A DNA stretch of 64,000 bases from Bigelowiella natans CCMP2755 (GCA_000320545.1 ADNK01002103.1:20362-84361); one strand, 5' to 3'. Positions 19,858-33,450 are shown, numbered from the stretch's first letter. Translations and numbers: made by a program. Notes: generated from the sequence alone by a model not told the origin.

Positions 19858-22262
19858 GAAATGACTTCTGGCTTTGCTCGTTGAGCTGCCTGTATAACTG
19901 GCGCTGAAGAATGAACAAACAGAAGAGTGTCAGCAACAGCACCCTTGCGTGTGTGCGTGTGTGTGTGTGCGCGCGCGTTTGTGTGCTCTAATTGCTGCTA
20001 CAGAAGAAGCTAGAGCTTTGGCGACTAAACTTTCACATTGCAAAGTAGGGTTGGTAACAGGGTTATCGTCAAGAAACGTATCGAATGTTTATTCATCATA
20101 TTCTTTCTGCGTCGTGGCCTCATGTAGAACCCCTTGGAGAAGGGGAAAATATGAAGTGAATGATCGGATTTGGAGCCTCCACATAAGCGTACTACTACTT
20201 TCATCAGCGTATAGAATGGTACTCATACTCATCCTGAAAAATATGAAATATGTTCAAGAGTCGAAAGATCTCGCACTACCCCTTCCGACTGCCAGTGGAG
20301 GAAAAACTCGAGGAAGAGAAATCTGCCTGCATCTTTAACCTGGTAGAGATGGATCATAATGATGATGACGATGATGATGATGGCGACGATGTAACATACT
20401 CGGGTGGCAGGACAACTATATTGAGACTAGTGATAGTGGTTTTGGTGGTGGCAGCGACATATCATTCCATGCGATAAGATCCGTTGTTTTCCCTTCATAA
20501 TCCTTCCTCTTCTCCTCGTCCCCTGTCTTCTCTTCCCTCTTCCCTCTTCTTGTTGATCATTATCATCATCATCGTCATCATCATCATCATCATGCTTTCC
20601 CAATATTGTTTATTATCAGTCAAACACACCGTGAGATCCTTGTGGCCTAAGAGGCTACTGATGCACGACTGAATGGTGACAATCTGCTTCAACCCTCCGC
20701 TTCCCAGCTGAGCTCTATCATCACCACCACCACCAGCGCCATACTCGTCGACGACTCTCCCCCCCCTCCCCCCCTTCCCTTCGTTGAAGGTGAGAGTCTC
20801 CTTGGTCATGGGCTCGAGGACGTCGACTTCCCACCGAGCCATCATCATGCGTAGATAACGAGTGCATTGGACCTTCACCTACAACGAGAACACAGCAACC
20901 GTTGTTGACGAATGATGGCAATGACGAGGAGGAGGAGAAGGAGAAGGAGGAGAAAATTAGACAGCGAGAAAAGGGGGATTTGGCGAGCTTCCAACCCAGG
21001 CTCACTCTCCGGCAAGTGTTGCTTATTCGAATGCAAGCTGCGTACAGCTCAACTTAATTAACGATGGATGATGACGAAACTACTACCTTAGGATTGTGAG
21101 CTCCGAGCCCCACAGCCATGACTAGACGGAACACGGCAGGGTGTGGGAAACTATGGATGATCTCGGACATGCACTGCTTGGCGGCCGTCGCCACGTCTCT
21201 TTTACCAGCGTTGCTCAGGTAGCAGAGCGCAGGTACCACAGCCGCGTGCAGAGCACGGAATCTATTCACACGTCGATACGACCATAAAATACAACTGTAC
21301 GGGTAAAAACGAAATGCATCCCCCCCCCCCCCCTCCCATCCATCCTCCTATCCCGTTTCAACAACAGTGGTGTAAGGGGCCTCACTTGTTCGATCCCTTG
21401 AAGCAGCGCGCGATTTTGGCGATGGTGAGACAAGCTTGGACGACAACCTTGACCTTTCCATCCGACAGTTGCAGCGTGAAGCATGAGGAGAACGGCGCCA
21501 GCATCGAGCCGAGCTCGGACGGGAGAACGCGTGCGGAGCATTCCTGGACTAACTTTTCGAGGGAGACTAGGGCTGTCAGGCGCTGCTTACTTGGTAGCTT
21601 CAAGCTCATCAGCACCCCGTGGCAATCGTCGAGGGAGATCTGTGAGGGGGGGGGAGAAAGGAAGGAGGAATAGCAATATATATATTCACCCACAATTTAT
21701 GAGAGGGTCGTCGCCGTCGTTTCTGTGGCAGGATTGCGTGAGTGCGTGCGTGTGCGTGTGTATTTGCTTTCACTGACAAGCTACCCTTTCGTCCCTTGAC
21801 AATTTCTTCTCGGAGAACGCCTGGTGAATCTCGAAGTGGCTGTCCTCTTCGTCCTCCTCATCGTCCACATCGCCACCACCCCTTGCCCTGCCGGCACCAG
21901 CAGCAGCTTTTGTAGAATGCGAGGAGCTTGCAAACTTGTTTTCAGCAGCACCTCTTAGCCTGTCTGAATTCTCCTCCTCTTCCTCCTCCTCCTCCTCCTC
22001 CTTCTTTTCTCTCTTAACGTAAGCGGTATGAATTGTCCTCTCTCCCCCCGCACTCTCCATTTCTTCCCTCGCTGTCATTTCCTTCGCTTCCCTTGAGTGA
22101 GCGCTCAGAGGCCGCGCCCAGTGGACAATCTTTGGAGGCAGCATCTCCCCTGTGGCGATAGTGGTGCTACAGGCTTGGCTGCTGTTACGAATGACGTTCC
22201 TACTCAATGGTTGGGTGGTAGGAAAGAGGAAGATGTGATGATATAACATGCATATAAATAGG

Positions 22263-22302
<40 letters not shown>

Positions 22303-22733
22303 TGTGTGTGTGTGGGCAGGGGGTGTTGATTACTCACTGCTAACGTAATGAGGATTATATAAGGTTTAATACTGTCCGCGTGCTGCTGGCATAAGATGAT
22401 GATGGTGAATGTGGTCATTGGCCATGGACTTAGCCATATAGCCTGCTCGGCGTGTGCTTCCCTGTGTTTTTCCTTACGCTAAACAACGAACCTCTTCCTC
22501 CCCTTCAGAATCGAACGCTAATGAATGATGATGACAACGACAGAGAGAGCAGCACTTATTTATGCATCGTATGCCATGTGACGACGACGCATTATCATCT
22601 ACAAAACCACATAATTCTCATCGTTGGGGCCTCACCGTTTTCTTTCGAGATTCGAGAGTCATCTCCAAATCGATCTCGACAGAGTCTCCTGAGCTCATCC
22701 ACTTGCGCCGATTTTGTGGGCTCCTTCTCTTCC

Positions 22734-22772
<39 letters not shown>

Positions 22773-24158
22773 TTCCACCAGGCGTTGGTGTAGACGTCTT
22801 CTTCTTGTTCTTCTTTGCCCTTGATGGCGACATATGATTCACCTAACCGTTGATGAATGGAGATAATAAAGAGATGATAAAGTATGGCTCGTCCGTCGAG
22901 AGTCAGGGAGCACTATCGGAGCAACCAATCACCACCGCAGAAAAACAGACTGCTTCTCTTCCGCCACCGTGTGTCTCTTGGTTTTTCAGAATATGAACTC
23001 AAGAATAGAGCATTGCGGTAGCACTGCAGTTTTATTTGTGATTATCCACCTTAAAGATTTCAACGACATTTCCATCATCATCGAGGGTAGATTCAGGCTC
23101 TTCTTCTCCCGGTGAAATAAGGTTGGCTCGTGGCCCTCTTTTCCCACCACTGTCTTCGTATATTCCTGCACGGGGACGGTGGGGGGGGGGGTGGGCGGTG
23201 AGATGGCAACAAAGCCAACGATGACGATGAAGTGTACTTAGCCGAACTCCCTCCTCCTCATCCTCCTCCTCCTAGTATTCTAGCAGCGTGGTACCTTGTT
23301 TGATGACAGCGGGGGTGCCAGGGCGCTGTTTCAGAGTTCGGATGAATGCCGGTGATCCCACAGCGTTCCTGTAATTCATAATTCACGATCATGTTGGCGG
23401 GGAGTGTTGCTTGCTGCACAAGGACGATTCGGATGGCTTTGTTCTTTCGAGCTAAGAGATGATTGATTTTGTTCTCTTTCATCATCATTCTCTCAAGCTT
23501 AAAGGACAACCTGCTCCCATGGTTTTTCCTACCATTAGCCGCTACTGGAGATTCGCTATTTTTTATCATCATCTTCTTCTTCTTAGATGTCGACGACGAC
23601 GGTCTCTTCTTGTCCTTTTGGCAATGCGTAAACATGTGTCAGCCATCAACCATGGCCTCTACTATCATTAACTTCATCCTCAATTTCTTCTTCTTCTTCT
23701 TCTTCATCATCATCATCATCATCACCATCGAGAGCTATTTGCTAAATTGTCATAATCTGACTGGTACTCCTACTACTACTACTACTTCGACTACTATTGC
23801 TACCCTGAAGAGAGTATCTCTAAACGCGAAAGGTGTGTTCGGTCGGTTGTGATTTCCGCCAATGCCAGCACCGACGCCAGCAGCGCAATTACTGCTGCTC
23901 TCAGCCCTCCCAGCGGGTATCCAAACAGGTTCCTTGCTCGTATTTGCAACGAAGCTTAATCCCTCGTCATTCACGACGCCGCCAGTCTGAGTCTTACTGC
24001 CACTGTGGCCGTTCTCGCTGCTGGGGTTAGTGCTGTTGTTCCTCTTCGTCGCAGCGATCTTTGCGTTGGTCATCGCGCGTCGTATGCTGGAGCTCTTGGT
24101 GGGGGATCTGAATCGTACCAACACACACACACACACACACGCGCACATACTATATATA

Positions 24159-24219
<61 letters not shown>

Positions 24220-24253
24220 AATTACATTTTTAATAAATATGAAGTGTGTGTGT

Positions 24254-24288
<35 letters not shown>

Positions 24289-24986
24289 TAAAAATATATG
24301 TCTTATTCTTCCATGTATCTTCTTTCACGACAAGAATCACAGATTTAACTGAGAAACTCTCCGTACACAACAGAACTAACTTTCGTCCTCTCCGCAGCGA
24401 CATGGCTACTCTCTGTCGTCGTATTTTTCTACTAGGGCAGCAGGTCGGCTATTATTCATCAAATGTAGCAACTATTGCTATCACACCTACTGTTAATACG
24501 AACGTAGTCGCTGGAAAAAAGGCATGCCAAATACTAGCATGGTAATAGTTTGATGATGCGTGTCGATAACAGGCGCATAAAAATGAAACACCTCGGCGAA
24601 TTCATGGCTCGCGCCAGGTCACGGCGGAGACGCGTGTTCTCGAGCCTTGATATTATTCGGAGAAGGAGATAGAACATCGCACATAGGAAGAAATAAGGGC
24701 GGTTATCATCCACTTCCCCACACTGGTTCTTACTACCGGCAAAAAACAAACAAACTCGTGTACTAGAGTTGGGAAGGATAAAACGCAGGCGATTTGAACG
24801 TAGTTTGTCGGCACTGGGTGCATTTCGTCCATTTTCCTCTCGAGAATACATATTATATATATATAATATATAGTTTTTTTTCCATGTGATAGCAGCAGAA
24901 GGGCTATCATCCCATCGTCGCTGAGCAGTCGAATTGCACCCACCTCAGCGTTGCTTTTTCCCCACGAAGACTTGTCAGCTGTAACA

Positions 24987-25027
<41 letters not shown>

Positions 25028-25290
25028 TATATTTATATTGTGCGTGCGTGCGTGATTGTAGCTGTGTTCCAAATGCAGCTATAAGTGTGATTTGGAACAC
25101 TCTTCTGGTTTAGAATTTAGGAACATATCGGGTCCTTTCCTTAATCTTCACTCACTTCCTTCTGCAACTTTTGCACGGTAGACTTGAGCTTCTCAATCTG
25201 GAAAACATGTGCGTTGAATGAATGCCCATGAGACTATACTGCTCTACCACACTACAGGACTTCTCCCCGACGGAAAGATAAGCAGAGATA

Positions 25291-25349
<59 letters not shown>

Positions 25350-25512
25350 GGAGAGAGGGAGAGAGAGAGAGAAGTGGGAGGAAGGTATGTCCTACTACCG
25401 ATTTCCTGTCCTCTCGAAGCATTATGATAACCTTGAGAAATCAATTCAACCCAAACACAACTTATCGATTCTTAATGTAAGCACGTGCTTCACGATGAGT
25501 TGTGTGTGTGTA

Positions 25513-25545
<33 letters not shown>

Positions 25546-26751
25546 CTTAACGCATAAATTCCGACTTTCTTCCTCTCCTGCGCCAAGCGGGCAAACTCAC
25601 TGCGCTCCTGTTAGAAAGAGAACAGTTTTTACGCAATAAATTGCAACCCCCCCCCTCTTTTGTCGTCCCCTACTACTGCTTTCTTGTGCCTTCGCTGTTG
25701 CTAGTGTGTATGTGATTGCCTGCGTGCGTGTGTGCTTTTGCATGCGTTTTGTGAATCTTTCTAGCTGACCGCATTGATATGATCGATTTGGGCTCGAAGG
25801 GACAGCAGCTCTGCGTTCTCCGACCTTAGTTCTGCGATGATTGGTATTCGATGTTTTTATTTTTTTTATGTCGTTGTTGTTGTTGTTGCTGCTGCTGCTG
25901 CACGCTCGTACGAAGGCGTCGCAGCAGCGCATCTTCCCCAGTGTGTGGCATGCAAAGATAGACGATGTATGTGTATGAGCACACAGAGCTGGACGTGTCG
26001 TGTACATGGAACTCACAAGAAAGCAACAGCAACACCAGAAACGGCTTGCATGACAAATTCCTCTGCCATGTCTTTCATCACCCCCTTCCTCCATTTAGGG
26101 TTTTTAAGGTGCCCTCCCTACAACAACAACAACAACTGCTACTGCTGCTGCTGCTACAATTACTACCGTTGATTTTGATGTTCAGCGTATCGATTAGGAG
26201 GTCCTATTAGATGTAGAAATATTACGTCGCATTATCGCTGATAGAAATTAGATGAGAATCCATGAACAGCACCCAAGGAGTCCTTCTAGGAGGAGCTATG
26301 CACCAACCTTCTGTGGAGTGGAGGTTGCGCGTGGTGAAGATGACTGTAATTGCTGCCTGGCCGCGTGCGGCTGATGATGCGGATTCTTCTGCAAAGGAGA
26401 CCCCACATCATCTTCCTGGTGCTGCTGCTGCTTTCTCTTCAAACGAAGGCGATTGGGTGAGTTGATCCACTTGCGCGACGGCTTCTTTGCCGAGGCAGAG
26501 GACGGTGGCGGTGCTGCAGATATTTGTTTGGGATAGTAGTGGTAGCAGCGAGTAGGACAAGTGAACGGTTGGAGAGGGATCGTTTGGCGGGGGTTGATGA
26601 TCGCCTTCACTATGTGGCTGTGTGTTGAAATTGTGTAGCTTACAGTATTTATGTCTTTGTTTGTTTGTGTTTGTATGTATGTGTGTGTGTGTGTGTGTGT
26701 GTGTGAGTGCGGTATCAACACACGTGTACTACCTGTTGCAGCCTTGCTCAT
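19684..26751 (-). CDS. Gene F: coiled-coil protein with a C-terminal CLASP/TOG-type HEAT domain
   Basis: Many short exons. Start: MSKAAT at 26751-26733, joined in phase to a basic, Pro/Ser-rich exon (26513-26308). Next come short coiled-coil exons between about 25835 and 24598 (IAELRSENAELLSLRAQ, ERSEFARLAQERKK, IEKLKSTVQKLQKE, LTSLRGEKATL, LENTRLRRDLARA). Low-complexity exons follow (about 24115-21770, including poly-Gln and poly-Glu). HEAT exons at about 21645-20240 give LSDGKVKVVVQACLTIAKIA, DVATAAKQCMSEIIHSFPH and VQCTRYLRMMMARW. The HEAT part matches the pattern of CLASP_N/TOG domains, which bind tubulin. The C-terminus is probably YPELRSKLKINRR-stop at 19684. The coiled coil suggests a dimeric microtubule-associated protein. 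Several exon joins are unverified, and two adjacent genes cannot be excluded. Confidence 0.6.
19787..19856. repeat. (CT)n and (TG)n microsatellites
   Basis: An interrupted CT run (19787-19820) followed by about 14 TG units (19827-19856), in an intron near the 3' end of gene F. Confidence 0.9.
22262..22315. repeat. (TC)n then (TG)n microsatellites
   Basis: About 19 TC units followed by a short TG run, in an intron of gene F. Confidence 0.95.
22736..22772. repeat. (TGC)n coding repeat
   Basis: Encodes about 12 Gln on the minus strand inside a basic exon of gene F. Confidence 0.85.
24120..24290. repeat. Cluster of (AC)n, (AT)n, (GT)n and (GA)n microsatellites
   Basis: Four successive dinucleotide runs at 24120-24140, 24164-24192, 24193-24218 and 24245-24290, in an intron of gene F. 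Confidence 0.95.
24988..25024. repeat. (AT)n microsatellite in gene F
   Basis: About 18 AT units in an intron; on the gene strand it lies upstream of the acceptor for the LTSLRGEK exon. Confidence 0.95.
25291..25372. repeat. (AC)n(AG)n microsatellite in gene F
   Basis: About 10 AC units then about 30 AG units with a few GGAG interruptions, in an intron between coiled-coil exons. Confidence 0.95.
25500..25545. repeat. (GT)n microsatellite in gene F
   Basis: An interrupted GT run in an intron between coiled-coil exons. Confidence 0.9.
26675..26706. repeat. (GT)n microsatellite in the first intron of gene F
   Basis: About 15 GT units between the first exon (26733-26751) and the second. Confidence 0.9.
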
Positions 26752-27039
26752 TTTCTTTTCGTTGTTGCTTCTTCGTCCCCCCCTGTAGCTACCACTCTGT
26801 GGAGTAAATAAGCATCATCGCTGGTGTGTGCATGGGCATGTGCATGTGCATGTGTGTATGCGTGAGTGAGTGAGTGCATTTGTGTGTGTAAAATCAAAAG
26901 GAAATGAAAGATAAACAGCGAGATGGGCATCAATCATAGATATTTGTCCTGTTGCATTGATGTCAATGTTGTTTTCCGTAACCTTCTCGCCCCCCCCCCC
27001 TCCACCCCTCCCAATCATTAAGTACTACGAAAAGTAATG

Positions 27040-27144
27040 CTACCAGTTCGACTTGTTCCTCCCTATCCGGACCATGTTTCTGCTCTGAGTAGTAGTTAGG
27101 AAATGTCTAAGTAAGGGGCACACCACATCGCACAAAGAAGCATA

Positions 27145-27214
<70 letters not shown>

Positions 27215-28165
27215 TACACACACACACACCTCTTATTGCACTATCAGGGACACCGTCTTCCTGCTCCGTACTTCTGCTGCTTCTAGGCTCCGATATGGTA
27301 GCTGTGGAACCTGCAGGGCTCTGTCGCATCTTCTTCTTCGTTCCTTTAGTAGTAATACTACTTCTACCACTACCACCGAGAGCTTTGGTGCGAATAATGT
27401 TGCTAGTGCTGCTAATTCCACTATTTCTATTGTTACTACTGCTACCACTACTACTACTACTACTACTACCACTACTACTACCAAGGCGCTTGCCGTGGGT
27501 GCTGCTGCCGCTCTTTTTGATGTTAAACATGGCCAATTTGTTGAAATGTGTTGGATCCAGAGAAGCATTCAGTACGGTCGTAGTTGCGGAAGTCTCATTG
27601 CCATCGATACTAGCGATTGTAACAGCAGCAGCAGCAGCAGCAGTAGTAGTCGCGATAGCAGCAGCATCAACGGCCGAAGAGTTGCGGATATCACCGTCAT
27701 CATAACGATGATTGTTATCATCATCACTATTCTTCTCTTCAGCGATGATTGTTGAGTTGTCATCGATGTTTTGATGTAGAATCGTCGTGCTTTCGAGGTC
27801 TGGCAAGCTAGGAGCACCACCACCATCGCCCTCGTCATCTTCGTCGTCGTTGTGTGTAGTTGTTTTCTCTCTGCGGGGCATTTTGTTGTTACTGTGCGTC
27901 TCATCAGCACGATCGATATTGTTGATTTGATGCTGGGAACGATTGGAAAGATCCTCCTCCTCCTCCTCATGCTGCTGCTGCTGCTGCTGCCACCTTTCCT
28001 CCTCTTCCTCCTCCTCCTCGACCATTACAGTATTTTTGACTTCTTCCTCGCCGATGTTTGCTGGATGATTAGCGATTCGCTCCTGCGTAATTTAAGAGGA
28101 AGACCGTCAAGACATTGATCCGTATATGATGCTAATATGTCTCTGTGTGTGTGCGCGCGCGTGTT

Positions 28166-28225
<60 letters not shown>

Positions 28226-28533
28226 TGCTGCTTGTAAGCCCGTAGAATATCGACCTGGAGATCAATAGATTTCTCCAATATAGATTCTAGGGAATCAAGC
28301 TTTCCTGAGGAGGATGATGGCACAGAGAAACAAGAATAAGGGGGGGGGGGAAGTATCACGATCAAGTGAATACTACTGAGGTAGTAGTAGTAGTAGTAGT
28401 GACACCAAATTCTAACGTGTGCATGATGATGATGATGATAATATCGTGCTGCGCTTCTTAGCATGCATGGGTAGGGGTGGTGGTGGTGGTGGTGGATCCC
28501 ACAACAATACAACGTTGATGTCGTAGGTGGTAA

Positions 28534-28568
<35 letters not shown>

Positions 28569-28862
28569 TTAAGTAGTTTAAACACCTTCTTCTTCTTCTT
28601 CTTCTTCTTCATCGTCCAATTCCACCGGTGCTGCATCATCCCCAGTCTGGACTACTTTTGGGCTATTCTCACCCCTGACGACATCCTCCGAGGCTACTGC
28701 TGTTTTCAACTCATCTGAATTCCAAATACGAACACCAACAATGTGAGGGAGTCCGGGAGGGAGGGAGGGAGGGAGGGGGGGGAGGGGTGTTAGTATACCC
28801 CCCGTCTCACGAAATATTTGAGAACTCTTATCTTGATTAAGGAACAATGTATAATCACTGAT

Positions 28863-28919
<57 letters not shown>

Positions 28920-29513
28920 CAACAACACACTAATTTCTGCTGTGTGTGTGATAGAGCAGCACCGAGAGAACTGTCGTTTCTCTGTCCAGCACTGCGTGGC
29001 GATGACTGTTTGGAGGAAGGGGGGGAGGTGGTAACGTCCTTCCTTGCAGACTTCGACTACAAAATATTCGTAAAGTTGCACATATGTCGGAGGATTTTTC
29101 AGCTGGAAAACGCCGTGGGACAAGAACCATCGGTGGTTAGTTCTTACTTATTATTCAAATTTCGAAACGATGAGAAACGCAATGTAGTTGTCCGTGCTTA
29201 TACGACGACGACGACGACGACGACGACGACAGCATGGACATTACGTTAAGGAAATTGATGTGGTTGGTGAGGTTTTCGATCTCCATCCGCCATTCCCCAG
29301 CCTCTTCACTGCTCTGAATTCATTGCACAAAAGCGGGATTTCGTGTCGCGCATAAGGGAAAATATACGAATGGTATCACGATGGTACGATTCTACTACTA
29401 CTACAAAGTCGTAGTTGGCATAGATGTCGCCACTCGGTTGAAACGATGATTAGCTTCGGTAAGTATTGTGAATCAGTTGCATGCTATTAGCACACGCACC
29501 CACACACATGCAA

Positions 29514-29561
<48 letters not shown>

Positions 29562-30408
29562 GATAGCGCATTTGAGAGAGCGAGGGATTAAGAACAAGGG
29601 TGGTGGGGGCGACCTCGCAGAGAAATACAAGCGGTAGGATCTCTGGGATATATTATAAGTAAGTCTATGAGCACAAAGATGTGTATTTCCACACACATCA
29701 TATTTGGTTACAAGTAGTAGCACCATTCAAAGTTTACAAATCGTAGAACAACTCTTGTTGCAATATTTTCTTTATAGTGTTTGGCTGTGTCGCAGCAGCC
29801 TCAGATTTAACGCATGCATCGACCGTATTTTAATTGTCATTATCATCATCATCGTCGTCGTCGTCGTCACCATTATAAGTAGTAGCAGTAAGCTACGGTT
29901 ACCTACCTTTTGCATCGATCCGAAAGCCATCGTTTGTCTCGCTCTTGTATCTGCAGAATTCAAGGAGGATGGCAAAGACCAGAAGTCAACACAAGGGATT
30001 TTGGAACAAGATAGTATTCGTCACGCCTCACTTCAGGGACAACAGCTTAAGCACCTCCTCCTTTCCACCTTTCCCCCTTTTCTCCTCCTTGTCGTCATAA
30101 TATTGGCAGTGGCCCCTCCACTATCACCAGCACCTCTCTATTTCCCTACTTCTCTTATTTTGCTATCGTTAGCCTCTATCTGCTGCTGCTGCTGCTGTGT
30201 GAGGCTACTTACCTAGAAATGTCGGTTGTGCCAAGTAACCCCAAGTGCCCTCTATACTTTGCTGGTTTGTCCCTTTGCAACAATGTCGGTCGTCATCACT
30301 TGTACCCGCCATGTGTTATCATCATTATCATCATCATCATCACGATTGTACCAATTGCCAAGATGTCAATGCATCCTCCTCCTCCTTCTCCTCCTCCTAC
30401 TACTACTG

Positions 30409-30442
<34 letters not shown>

Positions 30443-33400
30443 CGAGAAGACCACACGAGGAAGTCCGAAAAGAGCAGCAGATTCACGGGCATTAGAACTG
30501 GAGCTGCAGCAGCATCATTGTCGCCCTTCATCCACACACAGGCACCTGTGAATTGCATCATAATTGTGACGCCGTCGCCAGAAGGAAAAAGTTTTTCGGT
30601 TGACAGCAAAGCTTTTCACCATCCATCATCATCATCATCATCATCATCCACGAACAGTTGGAACAAGCGGAGACAACAAGCTCAGGTGGACATTGGTGAT
30701 GGCTGTTTAATTGTATTTATAAATCTACACCTCTGTGCACCAAATAGCGGTCATCACGCAAGATTGGCACTCGACTCGGAATGCCCTAGAGAAGCAGCCA
30801 GAAGGAGAAGAAAAACAAAGAGCTTCATCAACGATGGTGAAGGAAACTTACTACTCGATATCGAGGGAGGAATATAGAGATCAGGAGACATACGAGCATA
30901 ACAAAATATACTATGATTATGACTTGGAACATATTATATATTATATAAATAATTACATATATATACACGTATATTTATACATATGTATCGCTCCTATAAC
31001 CTCGATGTCCAGCAGCAATGCTGATGCTTGAAGCCAGTACCTACAAGATAATGCGTATATCCAACAGCATTGAGAAAGCGGTATGGAGGAAGAGATACAT
31101 GCTGATTTTTCGGAAGTGTCTTCTTGTGCTGGCAATAAACAGTGGATGATGGATGAAAAGCCGTACTTTGATTGATCGATGACGTTTTTGTAGCCGTTCA
31201 GAACAGATAATGCCCTCTCTGTGGTGGGTGATGGATGGATTTGTGAGATTGTTAGCACTGATGTCTCAGCCATATCATGCTTATTTCCCGGGTTCAAAGC
31301 AGTTGAGAGAAGAATTGCAGTCAATTTTCATGATGATGATTGAAGGCGGTGTGGTGTAGATGAGTAGTGACGATTCAAGAAATAAGGCAACATTTGTTAA
31401 TGGGGAAAGAAAGGGAAATCTTAGAAATACCCATCATTTGCGCTTCCTCATCGTGAGTGTCAGGGGCACTTAAAATTGCCTGAGTTGTTGTTGTTGTAGT
31501 TGGGACGTCATATCTTGGTTGGGAGAGTGTAAATTACTAGCCCTTTGAAGGGGTTTGGGTACTAAGAAGGATTTCTGCTTCCAGAGAAACAATATCGTTT
31601 CTCTCATCAACTGCTCTGTACCTACTTCTTCTATTGCTTTGATATATGTTAAGTATTTCATCGACGATCGCTAGCACCTACCTTTACTATCTTGATGTAG
31701 CTGTCCACTCGTCTCAGAGGAAGCGTCAGCAATGATATCATCCTGAGATGTGCAGTATCGTTAGTTTAAGCGCAAGGAAAGAAAGAGACCAACGTAAAAT
31801 AAGGTAGCTTCTGTAGATCATTTCCCATCATCATCATCATCAACAACAACATCATCATCATTATTCGGTTCAATTGTAATTATTGACCCTGGATGCCCCT
31901 TCAGCAGTTTCTGTTGCGAAATCATCAGCGACATGAAGTTCGGCTGCAGGAAAACCACATAAGAACAGCAGCAATGATGAGATACGATGCTTATTGGTCG
32001 AAGGAAGCTTAAGGAACCACACATCTTTATGAGGGTGAATCTTGCGCTTCTAAGTGCTTGCGTGTGAGCATATTTATACGCGCCTATATTGTCTCAATTA
32101 CGTCTTTTTTGATTGTTTGAAACGTCCTGAGACACGGCTCGAACTCCAGACAGTAGTCGCAGTACACCTTTTCATGATAGTGCGAAAAAGAAATTGCTAT
32201 ATTAAAGATTGCTTGAGGATATTATAAAGATTGAGGAAGCCATATATTCAAGACAATTAAGAGCAGCAGGCTTTCAAGATGATGGCACCTCGAATCCGGT
32301 AACGAACTTTGTGAGTGTCTGATTTTTGCAAGATAGTAAGACCATATCAATCAACTGGCTGCCAAGGAGGTAAGGAACTCTCATTGCGAAATTTGAAAAA
32401 AAGGCTATTATTCTCAACGTCGTTGCCATAGATCATCGCCACGTCAGCACCTCGACTATGTTAGTAGCGTTTCTTGTGAGCTCGTTCAGAAGCAGGGAAT
32501 GGAGACGCTGAATTAGACGAACATTTTCGAACATATTATATGCAAATAAAAAAAAAATGGACTCGCTAGGGTATATTCATATTCTATGTTCGGTGTTATT
32601 CGTCAACCTGAATTGGGATGAGGTACTGGCATATCGTCCCAATTTGCTCGTCCGTCGCTTCGATCCCACCCACACTATTTTGTGCAAATTGATGGACATC
32701 ATCAGCAAAGCGAAGGAATACACAGTTTTTGCATTTTGCCTATATCTCTGCGAACATGTGAATTATCATCACGATGCCCAAGGCTTATCTCACAAACCTA
32801 CCTTGCTTCGTCCTCCAGAGGCCTGACGTACCCCTCCACCAACTGTGCAAGACGCAAGAGGTATGCACGCTCCGAACGGCGTAGCTCCAGTGCTATTTCA
32901 GACTTCCTCATGGCCCCCAAGCCAATCATTTGCACAGGACTTCTTTCTAGATTACAACCTGCTTGTTGTAGGGGGAGAATCGATCAGTTACGATCGCGAA
33001 ACCTACATAGTCCTCCAGAAGAGACTTCAATTTTCCGTTGTCGTACACAAGAAACGTCCATTCTTTGCCGGTTTTCGTCCCAGAACACCAAGATAGCGGG
33101 GTCTACCCGATTAGAAATGATTTTACATCGAGCGACATCAGGGTAAGATTGTCGCTACTGGGGAAAAAGCGATTTTTGCTTCCGAAGTTGGAAGTGTGTT
33201 CAGTTGGAACAGTCGAGTTGTAGTCCTCGTGTCCCCGAACACCCTGTTACAACAGAAATCGTCTGCGATCTTCGTAGTTTTTAGCTTATTTTATTGTCGC
33301 ATTCCCAAAACCAAAAGTGCACCTTTTCCTGCAGTCTTCCCAGCCGAAATTTCGCCCCCCCCCCTTTTTCACTTTGGTTGGCCTGTGCCCTCGAAAATAG

Positions 33401-33450
33401 CGGACAATCTCTTGAAAATTCGGATTTTGATCGAATACTGTAGGATACAT
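27040..33450 (-). CDS. Gene G: RhoGEF (Dbl-homology) protein with long low-complexity, coiled-coil tail
   Basis: Exon 1 (33450-33373) starts MYPTVFDQNPNFQEIVRYFR. DH-domain exons follow: SERAYLLRLAQLVEGYVRPL at about 32905-32845, ATDEQIGTI at about 32660, FENVRLIQRLHSLLLNEL at about 32530-32475, YCDYCLEFEPCLRTFQTIKK at about 32165-32105, PNFMSLMISQQKLLKG at about 31943-31895 and LLTLPLRRVDSYIKIV at about 31735-31690. These match conserved helices of DH exchange factors (SE..YL..L, IF.N...I..LH..LL..L, Y..YC, L..P..R...Y), which activate Rho/Rac-type GTPases. A PH domain may follow but was not recognised. Downstream exons are short coiled coils (EWRMEIENLTNHINFLN, GKLDSLESILEKSIDLQVDI) and a large Ser/Asn/Asp-rich exon (28025 to about 27233). 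The tail could be a separate gene. Confidence 0.6.
27144..27230. repeat. (CT)n(CA)n microsatellite at a splice donor of gene G
   Basis: On the minus strand the exon ending SAIR(G) is followed at once by GTGTGTGT, so the microsatellite supplies the donor site. The CT/GA part lies deeper in the intron. Confidence 0.9.
28140..28222. repeat. (GT)n(GA)n microsatellite in gene G
   Basis: An interrupted GT/GC run followed by about 22 GA units; on the gene strand it follows the donor side of the GKLDSLESI exon. Confidence 0.9.
28530..28567. repeat. (TAG)n microsatellite in gene G
   Basis: About 12 TAG units in an intron. Confidence 0.9.
28863..28918. repeat. (AC)n(AG)n microsatellite in gene G
   Basis: About 8 AC then about 19 AG units in an intron. 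Confidence 0.95.
29515..29556. repeat. (AT)n microsatellite in gene G
   Basis: About 20 AT units in an intron. Confidence 0.95.
30398..30442. repeat. (TAC)n microsatellite in gene G
   Basis: About 14 TAC units, intronic on the gene strand. Confidence 0.9.

Noticed and set aside
27295-27705. 136-codon plus-strand ORF rich in Leu
   Set aside because: It is the antisense shadow of the Ser/Asn/Asp-rich exon of gene G; Leu comes from reverse-complemented repeat codons.
30780-30860. Minus-strand frame MKLFVFLLLLAASLGHSES, resembling a signal peptide followed by His
   Set aside because: Tempting as a second secreted LPMO, but the frame stops after 24 codons, has no good donor and no matching downstream exons.
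32557-32826. 89-codon plus-strand ORF starting MDSLGYIHIL
   Set aside because: It is antisense to DH-domain exons of gene G, whose minus-strand frames match conserved RhoGEF helices.
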